From Symbiodinium natans (Eukaryota > Sar > Dinophyceae > Suessiales > Symbiodiniaceae), in the NCBI GenBank assembly GCA_905221605.1, contig CAJNDS010002501.1, positions 733,501 to 797,500 of the forward strand: a DNA stretch of 64,000 nucleotides, given 5' to 3'. This document shows positions 55,373-64,000 of the stretch, piece after piece. A program made the translations under genes and the position numbers. The notes beneath the pieces are model-generated. The model searched no databases. It worked only from the letters and a program-made list of their open reading frames with translations, and had not been told where the DNA came from. Each line of letters opens with the position of its first letter. Positions within the stretch are counted from its first letter, which is position 1.

Positions 55373-57752
55373 GGTTTCCGGCTTTGAGGCCCCTTCGAGG
55401 CACTGATCGGTTCAACCTTTCAACCCCAGGCCTGAATAGCAAGACCAAAAACGCAACACGTGGAGAAGGCTTCGGCTTTAGGGATTTGGTTTTCGGGTCT
55501 AGGGTTTAGGGTTTGGGGTTTCGGGTTTCGGGTTTAAGGTTTGGGTTTTTTCGGTTTAGGGTTTGGGGGATTAGGTTTTTTGGTTCTGGTCTCTCTTCGT
55601 GGAGAGTTAAATTTAGTAGGCCTTCCATTCTTGAGGGAACCTTCCTCGCGAGGCCCCACCTGGTTCGCCACGCTGCCGTGCTTTGGGGTGGTTTAGGGTT
55701 CAGGGTTTCGGGTTTAGGGTGGGGGAGGGCCTCAATGCAGGGTTCCGTGTTCTAACAGGAGATGGGATGCTTTTTGAGTTCAGTGTCGAGGATTCATAAG
55801 GTGAGTATCGGGTATAGGGTATAAGGATTTTGGGGTTCCCTGGGTTGCAGTTCACAAGGGTACGGGGAGCTGATCACGCTGCCTCGGACATCTTTGGACA
55901 TAGTCTTCATGCTGGGGATGAGGTTTGTTGGGCCTTTTTCGTTGTAAACCTAGACCCCAAATTCTCAACCTAAGGCTACCTCTCGGACTGATTGCCCTGA
56001 CCCCAGAACCAAACAATCCTGAGCCCGAAACAATCTCAAGCCGTCCTAAGCCATCCCATACAACCCGTTACAACCCATTACAACCCCTTCCTAAACCCGG
56101 CGCATCGCTGAGCCTTTTTTCTTACTAAACTCCTAAGCTTCTTAACCGAGTTTGCATGCCGATCGCAAGTTGCGCAGCAGGCGTGGCAGCAATCCAGTCG
56201 AAAGGCGTGGGCCCCTGTAAAGCTCTTGAATTCGCGGGTCAGTGAGTGAAGGCTTGGGGATCATAGTCTGGTAGTCTGGTCAGGGTTGAGGGTTTAGGTA
56301 TACCCATGTTTGGTCTACCTTGGCTGGGAAATCCGACTGGAAGAAGACATCATTCTCAGACATCCAAGGCTCAACTCAGAGCCTTACAGGCCGCACGCCC
56401 TGCTTCCAAGAACAAGCAACAGCAGTGGACTGCATACAGCAATGACATCGAAGGCATTTCCCTGAGCACAGAACGTTATGTGGGATTCTGCTGCGAGCAA
56501 CTTAGTACAGTAGCCTTAAACAATATCAAACTTGTCCATTTACAATCCCAACATACAGAAAAAGCCCTAAAGCCCAGAAGCCCCAAACCCTCAACCCTAA
56601 GCCCCAAAGCCCTCCCGTCATGCGTGTATTGGATCCGAGGCTCCGCTCCACCTCCGCCGCCGCCCTTCATCGCGCCTGCGATCGTGCCGCCGCAGCCGGA
56701 GGCTTGCGGGGAGGAGGCTTGTTTGTGAGTGAACAAAGTGAATGAACAGGTGAATGAACGCATGACATGAACCTGCCATAAGGGTGAGAAAAGGACAGAA
56801 TTTTTTGGAGGCCCTTTTTGCACTCCTTCCTAGACTTTAGAATGTTGGAAATGCATAAGCTTTAAGATCTACATTTGTTGTTGGCATGTTCTTGAAATCT
56901 TATCGTTATTTCCATTTCCTATCGTTTATCTAGTATAGTTTATTAAAGTAGCATTAAGACAGTGGGTTTAGGAATTAGTTAGGGACTAGGTTTGAGGGGA
57001 AGGGGGTGCAGAGATTTCGGGTTTAGGCGATATAGGGGAAGCGGGTGTAGGGATTTAGGGTTTAGGGCTTAGGGGAAGAGGGCGTAGGGATTTAGGGTTT
57101 GAAGTTCGAAGTGTAGGGATTTATGGTTCACGCCTTAGGGAAGAGGGTGAAAGGATTTAGGGTTCAGGGTTGCGGTAGGGATTTAGGCTTCAGGGTTGAG
57201 GGAAAAGTGTGCAGAGTTTGTAGGGCATAGGGCTTCGTAACTGGTTGTGGTAGCTTCGAAAGCATACTTGGAGTTGAGTTTTTTTGCGGGTTTTGAGGCG
57301 CGGCGAGGCAGGTTCGGATCCACATCCAAACCTTCGGCCGCAGACCCCATGAGCTTTCAACCCTGACCCGCAGCCACCCCTATCTCCACCCTCTTCGTCC
57401 TCAGCCCCGAGACGCTCAGTTCACCTTGCAGGTACCCTAAGTCCTAAATCCTAAACCCTGAATCTAAATTCAGCACGGAGCAGTTCGTCAAAATAAGCAC
57501 CCTAAGCCAGCAAACCACATGGACCTTAAATCCCATGAGCAAAAAAAGCAATTGATCCCTAACCCCCAAAGCTTACACCCCAAGATCGCCTGCACTGAGA
57601 GGACACCCAACATCGCTTCATGAATACTCTTCCCCACCCCTGGAGCCCTAGGCCCACGTTGAGCATGGAACCCCCTCAGGCACTGATGTGGCCTTCAAGC
57701 TAGTCTAGACCCAAAACCCTAAACCCTAAACCCTAACGACCCTTTCCCCAAG
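55373..57752. other. No confident gene; degenerate telomeric units
   Basis: Longest frame is + 56306-56728 (140 codons), which includes WIRGSAPPPPPPFIAPAIVP near its end; borders are unclear. 56880-57240 is T-rich and then filled with degenerate TTTAGGG units. Confidence 0.35.
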
Positions 57753-58955
57753 TGAGCGAGGAACCGCCGAAGACTGAAGAGCAGCTCAAGCTCGAGGTGG
57801 GTTTAGGGTTTTGGGCTTAGCGGCTTAGGGTTTCGGGCTTAGGGTTTCGGGTTCAGGGTTCAGGGTTTAGGGTTTAGGGCTTCGGGCTTCGGGTGTGGGC
57901 TACAGGGCTTCATTGCGAGGAGGTTTCAGGGTTTAGGGTCACGGCTTGCTGTTTCGTGTTGGCCTACTGGTTCCTGATGGGGATACAAGGGGAGCAGCCC
58001 TTCATTGCGAGGACCTTCGGGCTTTTAGGGTCCGGGTAGGCTGGTCAGAGGCTTGTTACAGGTTTTGGAATCAATGGTTCAAGGATTTGGGGTTTAGGGT
58101 TTTGGGGCTTACGAACCGATGGCTTAAGTGAGTGAGGGTTTGGGGGTTTAGAGTTTATGCTTTAGGGTTTCGGGTTTGGGATATACGAACCCATAGCCGA
58201 GGAATGTCGGTTTAAGAATGCATGGTTACAGGGTTTGCGGCTCGCACCTTCTCAGCTTCCCCGTGACATTCTGAAGGGTGCGCCCCAGTGACCCTACACC
58301 CTAAGCCCCTTTACAATCCTAGAACCCTAAACTGGCTTCTGCCCCAAATTGAGAACATGGGGTTTAGGGAGTTTAGGGGTTCAGGGGCTAGGGTTCAGAC
58401 CCGAGCCCCTACACCCCTACACCCCTAAACCCCTAAACCCCTAAACCCCTAAACCCCTTAACCCCTAAACCCCTAAACCCCTAAACCCCTTAACCCCTAA
58501 ACCCCTAAACCCCTAAACCCCTAAACCCCTAAGCCCCTAAACCCTAAAGCCTAAACCCCAAGACTACAAGTTTCCCAAGAAACCTTCCCAAGAGGCCAAC
58601 ATCCGGCTGCAGCAAGCGGTCGAGTTGGTGGCTCAAACGACGGCCGAGAGCTGCGCATGCCATGTGATACCCCTAAACCCTATAGGTTGTCCTTGCTTTC
58701 CTTATCAGCCCCATAAGAGCCGCAAAGAAGTGCCCAGAAGGACCTGTAGATCAACACGTACTTATGATATACTTGGGCCCTAAAGCTCATTGTTGCTGCA
58801 ACTCTTGCCCCCAAGCATGCACCCACGCACGCCAAGCACGCACCAAACACACCAACCACACAAGAGCACACGCACACGCACACCCATGCGACCAGCTGAA
58901 GGCGCAACGAGGGCTACTTGAAGGCGCAAGTGGGCTACCACATCACCGGGAGTGA
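57753..58955 (+). CDS. Three-exon gene fragment, helical protein
   Basis: Exon 57753-57796: after ACCCTTTCCCCAAG, SEEPPKTEEQLKLE, then GTGGGT leading straight into TTTAGGG units. Exon 58571-58663: after GACTACAAG, FPKKPSQEANIRLQQAVELV and AQTTAESCACH, then GTGATA. Exon 58896-58955: after a CACG-rich microsatellite and ATGCGACCAG, LKAQRGLLEGASGLPHHRE and TGA. All three join in phase. Glu/Gln/Lys-rich, probably helical or coiled. A further coding-like piece near 57960-58030 could be a skipped exon. Confidence 0.45.
58405..58545. repeat. CCCCTAAA octamer array
   Basis: About 16 units of CCCCTAAA with CCCCTTAA and CCCCTACA variants, within the second intron of the 57753-58955 model. Confidence 0.92.
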
Positions 58956-59299
58956 GGTGCCTTGCCGAAGCTAGTGGAGGGGGGAGGGGGGGTTACCTAA
59001 GGGACACCAAGCTGACACACCCCGGCATCCCAACCCTAAGCTCCCCTAAACCCCCTAACCCTAAACCCGTGTTTAACAGCCAACCCTCTAAAACCTTGTT
59101 TAACAACCCTAGCTCCGATCCCCCCCAATGTGCTGCGGAGGTGGGCTCCTACACGGTAGTGTCGACCGACTCGTTGGGTGTCGGTGTCTTCTCCGTGGCT
59201 CGGGGCCTCGTGGGCTTGTCTCTTCTTTTCAGTGCACAATAGCAGGAACGGTGCGCGGAATCCGTAACATCCCTGCAGTTCTTAACGCAATTCCGGGGT

Positions 59300-59412
59300 G
59301 CACCCTAAACCCTAAACCCTAAACCCTAAACCCTAAACCCTAAACCCTAAACCCTAAACCCTAAACCCTAAACCCTAAACCCTAAACCCTAAACCCTAAA
59401 CCCTAAACCCTC
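59300..59412. repeat. C-strand telomeric array
   Basis: Sixteen near-perfect CCCTAAA units; the last base is followed by TCAG, the acceptor of the next exon. Confidence 0.94.
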
Positions 59413-59414
59413 AG

Positions 59415-59519
59415 AAGCCTGGATTCTCCATGCTGCGCCTTCCCAGCACCCGGGAGCCCAAGAGCTGCCACAAGGTCTGGCCATGTGCGGACAAGGAGAA
59501 TAAGCTTGTGGCGATGAAG
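59415..59519 (+). CDS. Exon candidate with a protein-kinase-like beta-3 motif
   Basis: AAACCCTCAG, then 35 codons: KPGFSMLRLPSTREPKSCHK then VWPCADKENKLVAMK, followed by GTGATC. If not spliced here the frame continues VIRHQDHEGLQRI. The pattern ADKENKLVAMKVI resembles the beta-2/beta-3 region of protein kinases, where the Lys of VA(M/I)K binds ATP phosphates. No glycine loop, HRD or DFG motif is visible nearby, so the kinase reading is tentative. Confidence 0.45.
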
Positions 59520-59582
59520 GTGATCAGACACCAGGACCATGAAGGGCTTCAAAGAATTACACGCCCAACGCTCGTTCGTGTG

Positions 59583-59740
59583 TTTCATCTCTTTCTATCT
59601 ATCTTTATTTTTTTCTTTCTTCCCTTCATTCGGTATTTCTGTCTTCCTTTCTTTCTTTCTTTCTTTCTCTCTCTCTCTCTCTTTCTTTCTCTCTCTCTCT
59701 CTTTCGCTCTGTCTGTTGATTCGTTATCTCGTGCTTCTCT
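59583..59740. repeat. Pyrimidine microsatellite (CTTT)n/(CT)n
   Basis: Continuous T/C tract with CTTT and CTCT phases, ending just before CTAATTAAG, the possible acceptor of the next exon. Confidence 0.88.
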
Positions 59741-59747
59741 AATTAAG

Positions 59748-59826
59748 GTCCCTTTTGGGCTCCAATACATACTACGGCACCCTCAAGAGAAGGACCCTAC
59801 AAGGAACTCTAATTTGGAGAATAGAG
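59748..59826 (+). CDS. Exon candidate, possible GC donor
   Basis: Reads VPFGLQYILRHPQEKDPTRN then SNLENR, ending AGAG before GCCCTAAACCC. It begins in phase with the preceding exon if that ends at 59519. ILRHP is reminiscent of the kinase alphaC-beta4 segment, too short to rely on. Confidence 0.4.
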
Positions 59827-59827
59827 G

Positions 59828-59938
59828 CCCTAAACCCTAAACCCTAAGCCCTAAGCCCTAAACCCTAAACCCTAAACCCTAAACCCTCAACCCTAAACCC
59901 TAAACCATAAACCCTAAACCCTAGACCCTAAACCCTAT
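59828..59938. repeat. C-strand telomeric array
   Basis: About 16 units with CCCTAAG and CCCTAGA variants. Confidence 0.92.
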
Positions 59939-59981
59939 GTATTCCCCGAATTGAGAGAACTACCCCTGCCTCTGCCTACAG

Positions 59982-61185
59982 AAAGTTCCAGGATCACTTC
60001 CGGAAGTATGCTACTCGAGAGGTGCAGCGGGTAGGTTGCCCGATTGGGGGGGATTAGGGTTTAGGGTTTAGGGTTTAGGGTTTAGGGATTCCCGGGTACC
60101 CTGGGCTTAAATCCCCTGACCCTGAGCTGGGGTTTCGGGTTTGAGGGTAGGGTTAAGGGTTTAGGGTTTCGGTTTTCGGGCCGGGGGTTCTAGACTCATG
60201 GAAGTTCAAGCAAACTTTAAAGGGGTTTTCGGGTGTTGGGGTGTTAGGGTTGAGGGACTTATTGCAGCCCTGAACCCAAGTACCCTACACCCTTTAACCC
60301 GAATCCTGAAAATCCTAAACCCTGTTCCCCATCCATAACATTTTGGGAGTTGGGAGGCGCCCCCCCCCCCCCTTCTCCCCACCCCGCCACACACAACGAT
60401 TGACATGCCCTGCCCACGCCATGAACCCGCGAAACCCTAAACCCTCAACCCCCAACCCTCAACCCTCAAGCCTGTAGGCCCGGAGCGTAGTCCCACCCCA
60501 ACCACCCAAACCAGGCCTCCTGAGCTTTGTGGAGCCTGTCAGTGGCTCGTAGGCTTCTGGGAGCTTTCACGGAGTAAAATGGAGGGGCGCCCAAAACCGT
60601 CAATTGCAATACTAAAAAACGACATCCGGGCACATGCCGGAACTCGGGGCTTCATGCAGCAGGGCAGCAAAACGGCAGGGGGTAGCCGGGGCCTCGGCTG
60701 GCCCCTGCTTCCAACGGAAGTACATGAAGCAGCAAAAATGGTGGGCCTCGGCCGGCCCCTTCTTCCAACTGGTCGTAGCAAAACCTTACTCCCGAAAACC
60801 CTACACCCTAAACCCTAAACCCAAAACCCAAAAACCCTAAACCCTAAACCCTGAACCCTGAGCCCTGAACCCTGAACCCTGAACCCTAAACCCGAAACCC
60901 TAAACCCTAAACCCCAAGCAAGGTGGAGGTGCTAAAGCGGGCGGCCGACCTCCAGGAGCAGGTGCTTGTTTTTTTTTCTCCTGGGGTTTGGGTTTTAGCT
61001 TGGGGAGGCTCTCAACTCGAAACCCTAAACCCTGAACCCTACACCCTACACCCTAAACCCTAAACCCGAAACCCAAACCCTAATCGAAGAGTAGAGGTCT
61101 TGGAGCATGTTCGGGTTGAGCGTCAGGATATCAAGTTTGAAACTCCCTCCGGAGCTTTAACATCTGAAAATGCCAGGCGAGCTTG
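59982..61185 (+). CDS. Three-exon gene fragment, coiled-coil-like
   Basis: Exon 59982-60030: after TGCCTCTGCCTACAG, KFQDHFRKYATREVQR, then GTAGGT. Exon 60923-60961: after CCAAGCAAG, VEVLKRAADLQEQ, then GTGCTT. Exon 61097-61185: after GAGTAGAG, VLEHVRVERQDIKFETPSGA then LTSENARRA, then GTTTAGGG, the start of a G-strand array. Phases agree at both junctions, and the joined sequence keeps an amphipathic heptad-like pattern. The first intron is 892 bp and contains a C-strand array (60780-60915) and the repeat-bearing frame at 60579. The 5' end and the next exon are not identified. Confidence 0.47.
60579..60818 (+). CDS. Doubtful ORF with an internal 54-bp repeat
   Basis: Starts MEGRPKPSIAILKNDIRAHA and contains two copies of GLG(W/R)PLLPT, from GGCCTCGGC(T/C)GGCCCCT at about 60690 and 60744. 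It lies inside the proposed 60031-60922 intron, and the minus strand is open over the same bases. Confidence 0.22.
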   Translation: MEGRPKPSIAILKNDIRAHAGTRGFMQQGSKTAGGSRGLGWPLLPTEVHEAAKMVGLGRPLLPTGRSKTLLPKTLHPKP

Positions 61186-61624
61186 GTTTAGGGTTTAGGG
61201 GTTTCAGGGGGTTAGGGGTTAGGGTTTAGGGTTTAAGGTTGAGGTTTTGGGGTTTAAGGTTTCGGGTTTAGGGCTTCGGGGGGTGCGGCATGCTCTTCGC
61301 GCCACGCGTTTTGCCAGCTTGCACGCCCTCGAGCCATGCGCCAGGCTTCCAGGGCTCAGAATCCTTCTCAAGTCCGCGCTCAGATTTCTCAAACTCTAAA
61401 CCCTGAACCCTAAACCCTAAACCCTAAACCCTTGGTCAGTTGTGCATGTTCTGATCCCGCATATTTGGGGCACCTTTCTCATACGGCCCCATAGGGAATC
61501 CCCTTATAAGCCCTAAACCCTAAGCCCTAAACCCTCAACCCTGAACCCTAAACCCTAAACCCTGAGCCCTAAACCCTAAACCCTAAGCCCTAAACCCCAA
61601 GCCCTAAACCTTAAACCCTTCCAG
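61186..61624. other. Telomere-rich gap with one unresolved island
   Basis: G-strand units to about 61280, an island at 61290-61395 open in all three + frames, C-strand units at 61395-61430, another island, then a C-strand array (61508-61618). Confidence 0.5.
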
Positions 61625-62859
61625 GATCCCGCAGGGGCAGCTCTTGTTGCCCTCCTCCGAGACACCTTCGTTCACAAGGACCTCTGGGGTGAGTTGCTGA
61701 AACAGAGACGGGCCAAGGGGATCTAGTGGGTTCAGGGTTGTGGTTAGGGTTTTCTTGCCGTCATACATGAAGGCTTCAGCATGCCTATATGTCGCCGATT
61801 CATGCCAACCATCTTCTGAACGCTTGGGTTGGGGGGGGGGGGGGCCTTCCTAAGACCCTTCACCCTAATCCCAAAAACCAAACCTTAAACCCAAAACCCT
61901 AAAACCTAAACCCTAAAACCTAAACTGTAAACACTAAACCCTAAACCCTTGAGCATCCACCATGTGCTCCGAACCCTCAAAAGCCCTCGCCTCGATTTAC
62001 CACAAGTCCAAGGCGTTCTAGCAGGGTTTAGGGTTTAGGGTTTTGTGTTACGGTTTAGGGTTTAGAGGGGTCTAGCCCAAACAACACGACAGCCTTTCTA
62101 AGCCCACTAAAATATGCCATACACGTTCACCCTAAACCCTAAACGCAGAATTCTCAGCCACGAGTCCATCTGTCCCTACACCCTAAACCCGATTCAGGTT
62201 CCCAGCCCAACTGGCGAGCTCGAGTACTTGTGCATGTGCTTTGAGAAGTGTGCGGCCTCGGCCGTTCAGCAGGGTTTAGAGTTCGGAGCTTGGGGCGTAG
62301 GGCTTAAAGCCCTAAACCCTAAACCCTAAACCCTAAACTCCCTAAACTCCCTAAACTCCCTAAACTCCCTAGACCCCCTAAACCCCCTAAACCCCCCCAA
62401 ACCCTACAGCTTAAGGCTTAGGGCTTAGGGTTTAGGAGGGTTCTGGAACCAATCCTGAAGGCATCTTGCGCTTAAGGTCTGTTCTGCTGAAAACCCTACT
62501 TTAGCTTCTAGGAAGGTTTAGGGTTTAGGGTTTAGGATTTAGGGTTTAGGCTTTAGGGTTTAGGGTTCTTTAACCCTAAACCCTCAAACCCTTCAACCCT
62601 TAAACCCTTAAACCCTTAAACCCTGATTAAGACTTAAAAACAAATAAATCTTAAACCCTCAAACCCTGAAACCCCCGCAGACTTCATACCCCGACCCCAG
62701 GCCCCATTACAGCAAACTCCGGGTTTAGGATTTAGGGTTTAGGGTATAGGGTTTAGGGCTTAGGGTTTAGGGTGTAGGGTTTAGGGTTTAGAGTACTCCA
62801 GGCTCGAGTCCAACCTACGCAAGATTGGCAAGCAGCCGCCACAAGCTCAGAGAGCCTGA
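61625..62859 (+). CDS. Four-exon 3' end of a gene; introns contain telomeric arrays
   Basis: Exon 61625-61688: after ACCCTTCCAG, DPAGAALVALLRDTFVHKDL, then GTGAGT. Exon 61984-62012: LASIYHKSK, then GC donor (AAG, GCGTTC). Exon 62198-62273: after CCGATTCAG, VPSPTGELEYLCMCFEKCAA and SAVQQ, ending CAGG before GTTTAGAG. Exon 62792-62859: directly after the TTTAG of a G-strand array, YSRLESNLRKIGKQPPQAQR then A and TGA. All three junctions close in phase. The introns hold C-strand units (61860-61945), G-strand units, and both strands (62300-62790). The product is not recognised; the C-terminus is helical and basic. Confidence 0.5.
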
Positions 62860-62869
62860 TCTCGGTGCG

Positions 62870-63170
62870 GAGCCGCCCTAAACCCTAAACCCTAAATCCT
62901 AAACCCTACACCCTACACCCTAAACCCTTAACCCTAAACCCTAAACCCTAAACCCTAAACTCCAAACCCTAAACCCTAAACCCTAAACCCCAAACCCTAA
63001 ACCCTAAACCCTAAACCCTAAACCCTAAACCCTAAACCCTAAACCCTAAACCCTAAACCCTAAACCCTAAACCCTAAACCCTAAACCCCGAACCCGAAAC
63101 CCGAAACCCGAAACCCGAAACCCGAAACCCGAAACCCTAAACCCTAAACCCTAAACCCTAAACCCTGAAC
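62870..63170. repeat. Long C-strand array with a CCCGAAA run
   Basis: About 40 units, including about 15 consecutive perfect CCCTAAA and then seven CCCGAAA (about 63088-63136). Confidence 0.94.
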
Positions 63171-63198
63171 CCTAATTCAAGGAACCTCCCATTTACAG

Positions 63199-63240
63199 AT
63201 CCTTTCCCGAGCAGCCGAGGCTGGCGCCTTGGGCTTGGGA
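63199..63240 (+). CDS. 42-nt exon candidate ending on a telomeric donor
   Basis: CATTTACAG, then ILSRAAEAGALGLG (one of the open frames), then GTTTAGGGTTTAGGG. The donor is the first unit of the next array. Confidence 0.4.
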
Positions 63241-63390
63241 GTTTAGGGTTTAGGGTTTAGGGTTTAGGGTTCAGGGTTCAGGGTTTAGGGTTTAGGGTTT
63301 AGGGTTTAGGGTTTAGGGTTTAGGGTTTATTTAGGGTTTAGGGTTTCGGGTTTCGGGTTTAGGTTTTAGGGTTTAGGGTGTAGGGTTTCA
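63241..63390. repeat. G-strand telomeric array
   Basis: About 20 TTTAGGG units with TTCAGGG and TTTCGGG variants. The C-strand array at 62870-63170 faces it across the 42-nt exon candidate. Confidence 0.94.
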
Positions 63391-63391
63391 G

Positions 63392-63720
63392 GGCGGAAGT
63401 TCGACGAGGGTGCTTGGTAACTCTGCTATGACTTCAACTAAGGCTTTGCATTGACAGGAAGCCCCAACCCCAACTCCTACATTCCGAAACCCTAAGCCCC
63501 GATTCCCGAAGTCCTAAAGCCGAAGCCCGAAAACTCTAAGCCCTAAACGCCTTTGCGCTTTTTGGGTTTCGGGTTCCTTGCTATAAGACAAAGGCAGCGC
63601 CCTTGGGGCCTGGAGACCCTACACCTTGCTCTGAGTTTTGTAGCCCAGAGCTGAACTGGGATTCTGAACGACAGCTGATTGAGGAATACCTGGCCCCTTC
63701 CGTTAGTTGCGTGAAGACCG
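63392..63720 (+). CDS. Two-exon gene fragment
   Basis: Exon 63392-63416 (25 nt) starts after GGGTTTCAG and ends TTG before GTAACT (RKFDEGA plus two spare bases). Exon 63644-63720 follows GAGTTTTGTAG with one spare base, completing the codon, and reads PELNWDSERQLIEEYLAPSV then SCVKT. The other two frames of the second exon close quickly, which favours this one. Donor either GTGAAG (63711) or GC (63721). Confidence 0.43.
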
Positions 63721-64000
63721 GCTCAATCCTCCTTTCTCAAAGCCTTTGGGGGTAGACCCCCCGACCCTAAACCCCAAAGCCCTGCAAAGACCTGGCAATC
63801 GCTTCAAGGGACCCATGGTGGTACTAATAGTTTTCCCTTAGGGTCCCTATATACTTATACTATACGAGCCCCCAAAGCCAAATTCTAATCGTTAAGGCCA
63901 TTGTATGTTGTAGGGTTTAGGGTAAGGGGGCTGGTAGGGTCTGCTGGGTCTTCAGATTGTATCAGGGAGCTCCCCAGCCTTGCCTTCGAGGCTGGAAAAG
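63721..64000. other. No gene seen
   Basis: Unique sequence with scattered telomere-like units; the window ends here. Confidence 0.4.

Overview
The window looks like nuclear DNA of a microbial eukaryote. There are no bacterial-style operons, no rRNA or tRNA that I can recognise, and no long intact protein genes. Coding signal comes as short islands of 25-220 bp, mostly on the + strand, bounded by splice-like AG and GT (sometimes GC) dinucleotides. The dominant repeat is the seven-base Arabidopsis-type telomere unit TTTAGGG/CCCTAAA, scattered as dozens of internal arrays in both orientations. That telomere unit is known from plants, many algae, chromerids and dinoflagellates. The GC-type donors, long polypyrimidine tracts and heavy repeat load make a dinoflagellate my first guess, but this is inference and no family-specific marker (such as a spliced leader) was seen.

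Layout. 1-28 kb: dense internal telomeric arrays separated by exon-like islands; also copies of a short inverted-repeat element (112, 7345, 14869, 19588, 23655, 27301), a cluster of fold-back elements (11637-12203) running into 477 bp of almost pure C, a 12.8-13.9 kb block of two minisatellites, and an AT-rich island (16.24-17.33 kb) unlike its surroundings. 28-53.5 kb: telomeric arrays become sparse and are absent from about 38.0 to 53.5 kb; this core holds local duplications (30.7-32.7, 34.9-35.3, 44.4-49.45 and 51.75-52.33 kb) and a few exon clusters (29.4-30.6, 36.3-36.6, 39.06-39.73, 51.08-51.46 kb). 53.5-64 kb: telomeric arrays return, with the best exon chains (57.75-58.96, 59.98-61.19, 61.63-62.86, 63.39-63.72 kb).

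The main idea offered is that many telomeric arrays here lie inside introns. G-strand arrays carry both GTTTAG (donor-like) and TTTAG (acceptor-like), and several exon candidates begin or end exactly on these. In several chains the reading phase carries across array-filled introns. All gene calls rest on reading frame, splice-like borders and protein-like composition only. Most short exons are open in more than one frame, so products are unnamed and confidence is moderate at best.
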